From Brevundimonas denitrificans (lineage in GTDB: Bacteria > Pseudomonadota > Alphaproteobacteria > Caulobacterales > Caulobacteraceae), in assembly GCF_030160755.1 (NCBI RefSeq), contig NZ_BSOY01000019.1:1-39183 (forward strand): a stretch of DNA of 39,183 bases, in the 5' to 3' direction. Shown here in pieces: positions 29,522 through 37,660 of the stretch (the first letter of the stretch is position 1; the number at the start of each line of letters is the position of its first letter). The notes below the pieces were generated by a model. That model worked only from the letters and a program-made list of their open reading frames with translations, ran no database searches and was not told the DNA's origin. Both the position numbers and the translations under genes were made by a program.

Positions 29522-30791
29522 GGCGCGCCCCGTCTCATCCCCCGCCCTGCGCCAGCGGGACTATGAACCCGCGGCCGGCGGCCCGCTGGACGGCGTGCGG
29601 GTGCTGGACCTGTCCCGGCTGTTCGCCGGCAACGTCCTGACCCAGATGCTCGGGGATTTCGGCGCCGAGGTGATCAAGGTCGAGCCGCCGAACGGCGACA
29701 CCCTTCGCGGATGGAAGACACGCGGCGTCTCCACCCACTGGAAAATCTACGCCCGCAACAAGAAGAGCCTGTGCCTCGACCTTCGCTCGACCAGGGCGCG
29801 GGAACTGCTGCTTGACCTGGTTCCATCGGCGGGGATCGTCGTCGAGAGCTTCCGACCCGGCGTCCTTGAGGCCATGGGGCTCGCCCCCAAGATCCTGCTG
29901 AAGCGCAATCCCAAACTGGTGATCGTGCGCATCTCGGGCTGGGGCCAGGACGGTCCCTACTACCAGCGGCCGGGCTTCGGCACGGTGATCGAGGGTATGT
30001 CCGGCTTCGCCTCGATCAACGGTTTCGAGGACCGCGAGCCGATCCTGCCGCCCATGTATCTCGCCGACGGCGTCGCGGGGGTCTACGGCGTCTCCGCCGC
30101 GCTGCTGGCGCTTCGGGAGGCCGAGCGGCCCGGGGGCAAGGGCCAGGTCATAGACTTGCCGCTCTACGACCCGCTGTTCGCCCTGCTGGGCCCGCAAGCC
30201 GCCAATTTCAGGCTCACCGGAGAGACCCGCAAGGCCACCGGCAGCCGGTCCAGCAACTCGGCCCCGCGAAACGCCTACCGGTGCCGCGACGGAAAATACG
30301 TCAGCCTGTCGGGTTCGACCCAGTCCATGGCCGAGCGGATTTTCAACGCGATCGGCCGCCCGGACCTGATCCTTGACCCGCGGTTCCGGACCAATGCGGA
30401 CAGGCTGAACAACGTCGCCGCGCTGGACGAAGTGATCGGCGGCTTCATCGCCGGCTTCGACCAGACCGAACTGGTCGCCCTGATGGAAAAGGCCGAGGTG
30501 ACCGTCGGGCCCATCTACGACATCGGCCAGATCATGGTCGATCCGCATGTGGTGGAGCGCGAAATCCTCGCCGACTACCCCGATGCCGACATCGGCAGCC
30601 TGCCGATGCACCATGTGGTGCCGCGCATGTCGGAAACGCCCGGATCCATCCGCTATCCGGCGCCGCGACTGGGCGAACACAACCGAGCCCTTCTGGGCGA
30701 GCTCGGCATCGGCGACGCTGACTACGAAGGCCTGGTCGCCGCCCGGGTGGCGATCGAGGATCGCGCCCCCGACGCCGGAGCGGAATCGTGA
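29514..30791 (+). CDS. Family III CoA-transferase (CaiB/BaiF, formyl-CoA transferase type)
   Basis: A 425-residue cytoplasmic enzyme moving CoA between carboxylic acids through an aspartyl-CoA anhydride. Landmarks are GVRVLDLSRLFAGN, MLGDFGAEVIKVEPPNGD, the NKKSLCLDL strand, VVESFRPGVLEAMGL and the catalytic D185 in YLADGVAGVYG. Relatives use formyl-, succinyl- or acetyl-CoA as donor and accept oxalate, malate/citramalate, carnitine or aromatic acids; the acceptor here is unknown. The ATG at 29514 overlaps the ThDP enzyme gene by eight bases, and its stop overlaps the CitE-type GTG, so the three are coupled. Confidence 0.93.
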   Translation: MTEARPVSSPALRQRDYEPAAGGPLDGVRVLDLSRLFAGNVLTQMLGDFGAEVIKVEPPNGDTLRGWKTRGVSTHWKIYARNKKSLCLDLRSTRARELLLDLVPSAGIVVESFRPGVLEAMGLAPKILLKRNPKLVIVRISGWGQDGPYYQRPGFGTVIEGMSGFASINGFEDREPILPPMYLADGVAGVYGVSAALLALREAERPGGKGQVIDLPLYDPLFALLGPQAANFRLTGETRKATGSRSSNSAPRNAYRCRDGKYVSLSGSTQSMAERIFNAIGRPDLILDPRFRTNADRLNNVAALDEVIGGFIAGFDQTELVALMEKAEVTVGPIYDIGQIMVDPHVVEREILADYPDADIGSLPMHHVVPRMSETPGSIRYPAPRLGEHNRALLGELGIGDADYEGLVAARVAIEDRAPDAGAES

Positions 30792-31705
30792 CCCCCGTGT
30801 GGCGCTCGCTCCAGTATGTGCCGGCTCACGTTGAGAAATACGTGTCGAGCCCGCATATCGCAGCCGCGGACGCCGTCATTCTCGATCTGGAAGACAGTGT
30901 TCCGGCCGACAGGAAGACGCTCGCCCGGGCGGGGCTCGCCACCGCCATCCCGACGGTCGCCAGCGCCGGCGCCGACGTGCTCGTCCGCATCAACGACGGC
31001 GACATGGCGGCGGACGATATCGTCGCCGCGGTGCAGCGCGGCGTGGCGGCGCTCGTCATACCCAAGGTACGCGATGCGGCGCGTCTCAAGGATCTGGACC
31101 GTCTGGTCTCCGACGCCGAGGCGGGAGCGGGAATGGCGGCCGGGTCAGTGCGCTTTGTCGTCCTGATCGAAACGGCGGACGGCTTCCTGGACATGCTCGC
31201 CATCGCCAGGGCGACCCGGCGAACCGTCGCGATCAATCTCGGCAATGAGGACTTCGCCCTCGATCTGGGCATGGAGGCCAGCGATGAGACCTTGCTGATG
31301 CCGCGTCAGCAATTGGTTATCGTCGCGGCGGCGGCCGGGATCATGCCCCTGGGCCTGATGGGCTCCGCGACCCGGTTTGACGACTCCGACGCCTATCGGG
31401 CGCTGGCGCTGAAGTCGCGGCGGTTCGGATACGTCGGGTCCAGCTGCATTCACCCGTCGCAGATCGCGATCCTGAACGAGGCCTTCTCGCCGACGGCCGA
31501 GCAGATCGTCGAGGCGCGCCGTCTGGTTCAGGCCGCGGAGGCGGCGGGAGCCGATGGGCGCGGCGCCTTCCCGATCGACGGCCGGATGATCGACGGGCCG
31601 ATCGTCGCCCGGGCCCAAGCCCTGATCGACCGGCATCAGACCATAGAGGCGCGAGAGACGATGCGCGCCGGCGCTGAAAACAGTCCAATAAACTCAATAA
31701 CCTAA
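30788..31705 (+). CDS. CitE-family (HpcH/HpaI-like) acyl-CoA lyase
   Basis: A 305-residue TIM-barrel enzyme like citrate lyase beta, malyl-CoA lyase and citramalyl-CoA lyase. It shows SLQYVPAHVEKYVSS, the DLEDSV strand (33-38), R68 in VRIN, the metal ligand E128 in IETADG, E154/D155 in GNEDFALDLG and GSSCIHPSQI. Such enzymes cleave or form 3-hydroxyacyl-CoA thioesters to give acetyl- or propionyl-CoA and a 2-oxo acid. Following a CoA-transferase, the likely role is to split the thioester that enzyme makes. GTG at 30788 overlaps the preceding stop (GTGA). It is the last gene of the coupled set; 64 AT-rich bases separate it from the receptor gene. Confidence 0.9.
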   Translation: MTPVWRSLQYVPAHVEKYVSSPHIAAADAVILDLEDSVPADRKTLARAGLATAIPTVASAGADVLVRINDGDMAADDIVAAVQRGVAALVIPKVRDAARLKDLDRLVSDAEAGAGMAAGSVRFVVLIETADGFLDMLAIARATRRTVAINLGNEDFALDLGMEASDETLLMPRQQLVIVAAAAGIMPLGLMGSATRFDDSDAYRALALKSRRFGYVGSSCIHPSQIAILNEAFSPTAEQIVEARRLVQAAEAAGADGRGAFPIDGRMIDGPIVARAQALIDRHQTIEARETMRAGAENSPINSIT

Positions 31706-31769
31706 CAACAAAAACAAGTACGGCCCAGATCAATGGAGCCGATAGAGCAACATAGAGGGAGGATTAGTA

Positions 31770-34619
31770 ATGAACGTGATTGAAAAGAGTGCAGGTGTTG
31801 ATTTCCGCCGCTTCGGCCAACTCGGCTGGCGAGCGGGACTGATGAGTTCGGTCGCCCTGGCTCTGGTCGCGGTTCCCTCCCTTGCATGGGCCCAGGACCC
31901 CGGCCGTCCCACCGCCGCGGCGACCGCCGCCGCCCAGGATGAGGACTCCGACGAAGGCGAGGAGGACGCCTCGGAACTCGACGATGTCGTCGTCACCGGC
32001 ACGGCCATTCGCGGCGTCGCGCCCGTCGGGTCTGCGACGGTCGGGATCACCCAGGAAGACATCGTCCAGGCGCCGGTTCGGGACGCCAGTTCCCTGGTCG
32101 CCCGGTTGCCGCAGGCCTCAAGTCAGGGCGCCACGCTGACGTCGAGCGGCGGCCGCGCGGCCGGCGTCAACCTGCGCGGACTGGGCAACAATGCGACGCT
32201 CGTTCTCTTCGACGGGCGCCGTGTGGTGCCGCAGGGCGGCAACGCCCAGGTGTCCGACCCCAACCTGGTGCCGTTCTCCGCCATTGAGCGTGTGGAAGTG
32301 GTGACGGATGGCGCTTCGGCCATCTACGGCTCGGACGCGGTCGCCGGCGTCGTCAACTATATCCTGCGCCGCAATTTCGACGGCCTGGAGCTCAGCAGCC
32401 GCTACACCACCACCCTCTATGACCAATACGCCATCGATGGCGTGTTCGGGCGCACCTGGTCCGGCGGCAGCCTGCTGGTCGCGGGGGCCTATGACACCAA
32501 TGACAGCGTGGGTCGTGACGCCCGCGACTACATGTTGCAGGACCTGCGGCCGTACGGCGGCAACGACAACCGCTTCATCGGGACGACGGTTTTTCCGGAC
32601 GAGGTGGGCGCGCTGATCATCGGCAACAATGTCTACGGTCTGCCGAACACCAATGGCGTGAGACCGACGGCGGCGCAGGTTCTTCCGCGTCTCGGCAATC
32701 CCTCCCTGTATGACTCGTCCCACCTGTATGACTTCTACACCGGCCGCGAACGCTATGCCTTCCTGATCAAGGCGCGCCAGGAGATCGCGCCCGGCATCGA
32801 CGTCGGCTACACCGGAATCTACAACCGGCGGACCAATGAATCCCGCGCCGGCGACGGTTTCGAACGCATTGCGATCCGGGTGCAGCCCACCAGCCCCTAC
32901 TACATTCCGGGCATGCCCAATCCGACGGCGAACCAGACCGTCGTCTATAACTATTCGCTCAACAATCCGGACACATCTCGCTCGCAGGACAACCTTGAAG
33001 AGACCTTCAACCACTCGATCGACCTCACGGCGCAACTGCCCTGGGACTATCGCTTCTCCGGCCTGATCACCTACGGGAAGACAGACTCCTGCAACGTCTG
33101 CCAGGCCCAGGTGAACACGACGCGGGCCACGGTCATCGCCAATGACATGTCCTATGGCTTCAACCCCTATCTGACGGGCCGCCAGGCCGCCGCGGACGCG
33201 CTCGTGGGCGGGTTCATCCAGCAGTACGATACGGTGCTGTTCGACTCGGTGGCCAAGATCGACGGTTCGCTGTTCAGCCTCCCGGCGGGCGATGTCCGGT
33301 TCGCCGTGGGCGCCGAGTTCTCGCGCTACAAGCTGTATCTGAAGGCCCAGAACACCCTCAACCTGACAAACACCTATCAAACGTCGCGCTTCACCAAGAG
33401 CGACCGGGACGTCGTGTCGGGCTTCGGTGAAATCTTCGTCCCGATCGTCGGCGGCGCCAACGCCATGCCCTTCATCGAGTCCCTCGATCTGAGCATGGCC
33501 CTTCGCTACGACGACTATTCGGACGCCGGAACCACGACGAACCCGAAGGTCGGTCTGACCTGGCGCGTGAATGACGAACTGTTGTTCCGGGGCAGCTGGG
33601 GCACATCCTTCAGGGCCCCGACCCTGATCGAGGCCAATCCGGCCACCGTGGGCCAGACCAACCGGGTGTTCGTCAGCAACGGCGCCGGCGATCCCGCCAT
33701 TCCCATCACCAACCTCAGCACCGGCCAGAGCGCGGTTCTGTCCCGGACCGGCAACACGGCGGGTCTGCAGCCTGAGTCCGCGGAAATCTGGTCGATGGGC
33801 GCGGAGTACAGCCCGAACTTCATTCCCGACCTGCGCCTGAGCCTGACCTACTACAATGTCGCCTACGTCGACCGGATCGAGAACCTGCCGAACCAGACCC
33901 TGATCCTGGCGAGCCCGGGCAATCTCGCCCTCTACCGCGACTTCTTCATCACCGCGCCTCAGCCCGGCACCTGCGTCAACGGCAACTATGCGACCTACAA
34001 CCCCGCCTATCTGCCGTGGCTGACCGATCCGAACGCCGTCTTCTCACCCTCGACGATCAACGACTGTTCGCTGGTGGGCATTATCGCCGGCGGGCGCCTG
34101 AACCTCGGCGACGTGCGGCAGAGCGGTCTCGATTTCGCGGCCAACTACCGCCACGAGACCGAGTTCGGCGAGTTCCGCTTCTCCGGCAGCTTCTCCAAGA
34201 TCCTGAACCTGGAGAAGAGCGTTGTGGCGGGCGGCCCCCTGTTCGATGCCCTGGATACCTACGGCTTCCAGGTCAGCGAGCGCGGCCGGCTCGGCGTGAA
34301 CTTCAACCGTGGCGGCTTCGACGCCAACATGTCCGCCAACTTTGTCGGCTCCTACCTCAACAATGCGACCATCACCGTCGCCGGGACGAAGCTTCCGGAT
34401 ACGGAAGTGCCGTCCTGGACCACGATCGACGCCGGCATCGCCTATGAGTTCGAAGGCGGCGAATCCGGCGCCCTGGACGGAGTACGCGCGTCGATGAGCA
34501 TCCAGAACGTCTTCGATGAAGAGCCGCCGATCGTTCTGAGCGGAACCACTGCGGTTGACCTGGGCAACCACAATCCGTTCGGCCGGATCTTCTCGTTCGA
34601 ACTCAGCAAGCGGTTCTAG
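31770..34619 (+). CDS. TonB-dependent outer-membrane receptor
   Basis: A 949-residue ligand-gated porin driven by TonB. The long signal peptide ends about AWA-Q (residue 41), followed by an unusual acidic linker (about 56-72) before the TonB box VVVTGT (73-78). The plug domain has LRGLGNNATLVLFDGRRV and VEVVTDGASAIYGSDAVAGVVNYI; the 22-strand barrel ends with the aromatic FSFELSKRF that outer-membrane proteins need for insertion. A pair of cysteines (SCNVCQ) lies in a probable extracellular loop. GGGAGGA precedes the ATG. In this context it should import the pathway substrate or a larger precursor, probably a carbohydrate or plant-derived compound; siderophore uptake is not supported by any neighbour. 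Confidence 0.95.
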   Translation: MNVIEKSAGVDFRRFGQLGWRAGLMSSVALALVAVPSLAWAQDPGRPTAAATAAAQDEDSDEGEEDASELDDVVVTGTAIRGVAPVGSATVGITQEDIVQAPVRDASSLVARLPQASSQGATLTSSGGRAAGVNLRGLGNNATLVLFDGRRVVPQGGNAQVSDPNLVPFSAIERVEVVTDGASAIYGSDAVAGVVNYILRRNFDGLELSSRYTTTLYDQYAIDGVFGRTWSGGSLLVAGAYDTNDSVGRDARDYMLQDLRPYGGNDNRFIGTTVFPDEVGALIIGNNVYGLPNTNGVRPTAAQVLPRLGNPSLYDSSHLYDFYTGRERYAFLIKARQEIAPGIDVGYTGIYNRRTNESRAGDGFERIAIRVQPTSPYYIPGMPNPTANQTVVYNYSLNNPDTSRSQDNLEETFNHSIDLTAQLPWDYRFSGLITYGKTDSCNVCQAQVNTTRATVIANDMSYGFNPYLTGRQAAADALVGGFIQQYDTVLFDSVAKIDGSLFSLPAGDVRFAVGAEFSRYKLYLKAQNTLNLTNTYQTSRFTKSDRDVVSGFGEIFVPIVGGANAMPFIESLDLSMALRYDDYSDAGTTTNPKVGLTWRVNDELLFRGSWGTSFRAPTLIEANPATVGQTNRVFVSNGAGDPAIPITNLSTGQSAVLSRTGNTAGLQPESAEIWSMGAEYSPNFIPDLRLSLTYYNVAYVDRIENLPNQTLILASPGNLALYRDFFITAPQPGTCVNGNYATYNPAYLPWLTDPNAVFSPSTINDCSLVGIIAGGRLNLGDVRQSGLDFAANYRHETEFGEFRFSGSFSKILNLEKSVVAGGPLFDALDTYGFQVSERGRLGVNFNRGGFDANMSANFVGSYLNNATITVAGTKLPDTEVPSWTTIDAGIAYEFEGGESGALDGVRASMSIQNVFDEEPPIVLSGTTAVDLGNHNPFGRIFSFELSKRF

Positions 34620-34627
34620 GCCTAAGA

Positions 34628-34657
34628 CCGGTCCCGCGCGTTCCAGTGCGGGACCGG
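34628..34657 (+). other. Intercistronic stem-loop between receptor and ThuA genes
   Basis: Ten-base arms CCGGTCCCGC and GCGGGACCGG flank a 10-base loop, starting eight bases after the receptor stop. There is no T-run after it, so it is more likely an mRNA-stabilising or processing hairpin, or a partial terminator, than a full intrinsic terminator. This would let the receptor be made in different amounts from the downstream genes. Confidence 0.65.
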
Positions 34658-34680
34658 CCGATCCAGGAAGGGTCCACCCG

Positions 34681-35589
34681 ATGAAGACGTCAATCCTTGT
34701 TCGCTTCGCCCTCGCTTCCGCGATGGCCGTCCTCATCGCCGGCTGCGCGCACGCGCAGGCGCCGGCCCCGGCCCCGGCTTCGGCCGTTCCGGCGGCCCGG
34801 CCTCAGGGGCCCGCAGACCCCTATGAGGGCCGCAAGAAGCTGCTGGTCGTCGCCGACGTCCAGACCGGCTTCCACCACAACTCGATCAGCCATGCGATGG
34901 CGACGATCGAACAGATGGGCCGCGAAAGCGGCTTCTACGTCGCCTTCCTGCGTACGGATTCCCAGCTCATCACGTCCGAGCCGATCGTCGGCAGCGGCGC
35001 GCGATATGCCGGACGCCAGATCAACGCCCGCAACCTGGACTATTTCGACGCCATCTTCTTCCTCGGCAGCGGGGAGGGGACCCTGACCGACCAGCAGAAG
35101 GCCGACCTGCTCGCCTTCGTCCACGATGACGGCAAGGGCTTCATCGGCGGCCATGCCTCGACCGTCGCCTTCTACAACTGGCCGGAGTACGGCGAGATGA
35201 TCGGCGGCTTCATGGACGGCGAGTTTCCGGTCCAGCCCATGCGACTGATCGTCGAGGATCCCGACTTCCCCGGCGCCCGCGATTTCCCCACCACCTTCAC
35301 GGACCAGTACCAGTTTCTGAAGGCGCCCTATGACACCGGAGACGTCCACACCATCCTGCGTCTCGACCCGGCCCAATTGACGGCCGAGCAACTGGCCCGG
35401 CGGCCGGACGGCGACTTCCCCGTGGTCTGGGCGCGCAACTACGGCCGGGGCAGGGTCTACATCTCCACCTTCGGCCACCTTGACGATCCGTGGGATCAGC
35501 CGGCGGTCCGGGAACTCTACCTTGAAGGCATCAAATGGGCGCTGGGCCTGACCGATGCCGACGTCACACCCGACACCCAGCCCCAGTAG
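34681..35589 (+). CDS. ThuA-domain periplasmic lipoprotein
   Basis: A 302-residue protein with a lipobox LIAGC (C22) after a short signal, so it is probably anchored in an inner- or outer-membrane leaflet. After a Pro/Ala-rich spacer the rest is a ThuA-like domain (trehalose utilisation, class I glutamine-amidotransferase-like fold): KLLVVADVQTGFHHNSI, DYFDAIFFLGSGEG, KGFIGGHASTVAFYNWPEYGEMIGG and RVYISTFGHLDDPW. No Cys-His-Glu triad is evident. ThuA proteins accompany sugar or 3-keto-sugar oxidation clusters, but their exact reaction is unclear. AGGAAGG precedes the ATG. It lies 16 bases before the PQQ dehydrogenase gene, so the two probably act together in the periplasm. Confidence 0.9.
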   Translation: MKTSILVRFALASAMAVLIAGCAHAQAPAPAPASAVPAARPQGPADPYEGRKKLLVVADVQTGFHHNSISHAMATIEQMGRESGFYVAFLRTDSQLITSEPIVGSGARYAGRQINARNLDYFDAIFFLGSGEGTLTDQQKADLLAFVHDDGKGFIGGHASTVAFYNWPEYGEMIGGFMDGEFPVQPMRLIVEDPDFPGARDFPTTFTDQYQFLKAPYDTGDVHTILRLDPAQLTAEQLARRPDGDFPVVWARNYGRGRVYISTFGHLDDPWDQPAVRELYLEGIKWALGLTDADVTPDTQPQ

Positions 35590-35605
35590 AGAGACGGAGC
35601 AAGCG

Positions 35606-37570
35606 ATGAAAACGACCATGATGAAGGGTGTGGGCGCGAGCCTGGCGCTGGCCCTGCTGGCCGGTTCGCCCGTCCTCGCCCAGACGCTGCCGGCCGATCA
35701 GTGGCCGAGCTACGGCCAGAACGCCGGGAGCACCAATTTCTCGCCGCTGGACCAGATCACGGCCGCGAACGTGTCGACCCTCCGGCGGGCCTGGACCTTC
35801 AACTACGGCGGCGGAACCGACAACGAAGGCGACCGCGGGCTGAATTTCCGCTGGGAGGTCACGCCGCTGATCATCGGCGGCGTCATGTACGTCTCGACAC
35901 CGTCCAATCCGGCCATTCCGGACCTGAAATCGACGATTACGGCGCTCGAGCCCGAGACCGGGCGGGTGATCTGGAAATACGAGTCCGACCGCAACATCCA
36001 CGGCCGCGGCCTGGCCTACTGGCCGGGCGACGGCCAGGTCGGCCCGCGGCTCTTCTTCGCGACCGAGCAGGGATACCTCCGTGCGCTCGACATGGGCACC
36101 GGTCAGCTCGCTGCAGGCTTTGGAGAGCAGGGCGAGATCGACGCCTATGTGGGCGTCGCCTCCGAACTGGTGGGCGAGACCCGGCGCGACACCTGGAGCA
36201 TTCCCAATCCGGCGTCGATCTACCGGAACCTCGTCATCACCGGCGCCCGGCCGGGCGAGGCGGGGCCTCCGGGACCGCGCGGCGACATTCGGGCCTGGGA
36301 CGCCCGCACCGGCGCCCTGGTCTGGACCTTCCACACCGTTCCGCAGGAAGGCGAAGCCAACAACGACACCTATTCCAACGACGAATGGCGGGATCGCAGC
36401 GGGGCCAATGTCTGGTCGACCATGACGGTCGACGCCGAGAACGGAATCGTCTTTGCGCCGGTCGGAGATCTCAACGGCCGCGCCGCTGGACCCGAACTCT
36501 ATTCGGCGAGCCTGCTGGCGCTGGACGCCGCCACAGGGCAGCTGAAGTGGTTCTTCCAGATGACCCACAAGGACCTGTGGGACTGGGACCAGCCCACGCC
36601 GCCCGTGCTGGTGGATTTCACCGCCAACGGAGAGACCGTCCCGGCCATCGCCCTGACCGGCAAGCAGAGCCTGTTGTTCGTGTTCAACCGGCTGACCGGC
36701 GAGCCTTTGCACGCGGTGGAGGAGCGGCCGACGCCGCGCAGCGATGATCCCGCGGATCTGGCCTGGGCCACGCAGCCCTTCCCGGTCCGGCCGGGGCCGC
36801 TCGCCCGGACCAGCATGACGCGCGATGAAATCCCCAACATCACGCCGGAGCAGCACGCCTACTGCACCAATTTCTGGGACCAGAACAACATTCTGGACAC
36901 CGGCCTGTACGGCCGTCCGCTGCTGACCCGCGGCACCCTCAGCTTCCCGTCGACCCTGGGCGGTCCGAACTGGGGCGGCCCGTCCTGGAGCCCGCAGACC
37001 GGCCTGTTCATCGTCAATGTCCAGAACATGGGTCAGTATCGCGCGGCGGGTCCCGCCGGCCGCGGCTTCGGCGTCGGCAGTGGACCGCGTCCGCCGGCTC
37101 CGGCCGCCCGACCCGCCGGCGAACCCGGCGCTCCGCCGGCGATCGTCCAGTCGGGCTTCAACTTCCGGGTCGACGCCAACACGGTGCTGCCGTGCACGCC
37201 CACGCCCTGGGGCGAACTGGTGGCCGTCGACATCAACAAGGGTGAGATCGTCTGGCGCTCGCCGTTGGGCTCCATCCCGGGTCTCGGCGCCGAAGGCGTC
37301 GATCTCGGCGCGCGCAACCTGGGCGGAAACATCCAGACCGCGGGCGGCCTGGTCTTCATAGGCGCGACCAATGACCGTCAGTTCCGCGCCTATGACTCGC
37401 GGACCGGGGAACAGCTCTGGTCCGTCGAACTGGACGCCAGCGCCCACGCCACGCCCATCACCTACATGGGCAAGGACGGAAAGCAGTACGTGGTCGTGGT
37501 CGGGGCGGGCGGCACCGCCGTCGGCTCGCGGCGCATGTCCGACACGTTGAACGCCTTCGTCCTGCCCTGA
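35606..37570 (+). CDS. Periplasmic PQQ-dependent dehydrogenase (glucose/polyol dehydrogenase type)
   Basis: A 654-residue quinoprotein. The signal peptide (to about VLAQ, residue 26) is followed by an eight-bladed propeller: WPSYGQNAGSTNFSPLDQI, VSTPSNPAIPDLKSTITALEPETGRVIWKYE, THKDLWDWDQPTPP, GPNWGGPSWSPQTG, TPWGELVAVDINKGEIVW and NIQTAGGLVFIGATNDRQFRAYD. It resembles the membrane glucose dehydrogenase group but lacks its N-terminal membrane helices, so it should be soluble; it also lacks a C-terminal cytochrome domain and needs a separate electron acceptor. A Pro/Gly/Ala-rich insertion occupies about 479-515. PQQ biosynthesis genes are not in the window. The ATG at 35606 has GGAG seven bases upstream. 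Confidence 0.93.
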   Translation: MKTTMMKGVGASLALALLAGSPVLAQTLPADQWPSYGQNAGSTNFSPLDQITAANVSTLRRAWTFNYGGGTDNEGDRGLNFRWEVTPLIIGGVMYVSTPSNPAIPDLKSTITALEPETGRVIWKYESDRNIHGRGLAYWPGDGQVGPRLFFATEQGYLRALDMGTGQLAAGFGEQGEIDAYVGVASELVGETRRDTWSIPNPASIYRNLVITGARPGEAGPPGPRGDIRAWDARTGALVWTFHTVPQEGEANNDTYSNDEWRDRSGANVWSTMTVDAENGIVFAPVGDLNGRAAGPELYSASLLALDAATGQLKWFFQMTHKDLWDWDQPTPPVLVDFTANGETVPAIALTGKQSLLFVFNRLTGEPLHAVEERPTPRSDDPADLAWATQPFPVRPGPLARTSMTRDEIPNITPEQHAYCTNFWDQNNILDTGLYGRPLLTRGTLSFPSTLGGPNWGGPSWSPQTGLFIVNVQNMGQYRAAGPAGRGFGVGSGPRPPAPAARPAGEPGAPPAIVQSGFNFRVDANTVLPCTPTPWGELVAVDINKGEIVWRSPLGSIPGLGAEGVDLGARNLGGNIQTAGGLVFIGATNDRQFRAYDSRTGEQLWSVELDASAHATPITYMGKDGKQYVVVVGAGGTAVGSRRMSDTLNAFVLP

Positions 37571-37614
37571 GGAACGCCCGGGCGGCTGCGTCCCTGAGGG
37601 GGCGCCGCCGCCCA

Positions 37615-37637
37615 CCGGCGCGCCTGTCGCGCGCCGG
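37615..37637 (+). other. GC-rich stem-loop before the MFS gene
   Basis: CCGGCGCGC and GCGCGCCGG form a perfect nine-base-pair stem with a five-base loop in the 90-base gap between the PQQ dehydrogenase and MFS genes. No T-tract follows, so it may slow transcription or protect mRNA rather than end the transcript. A weaker GGCGGC/GCCGCC pair lies just upstream. Confidence 0.55.
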
Positions 37638-37660
37638 GCCATTGTACAAGGATTTCGACC

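Noticed and set aside
37571..37660. Intrinsic terminator between the PQQ dehydrogenase and MFS genes
   Set aside because: The stem is strong but no T-run follows on either strand, so it is listed only as a stem-loop.
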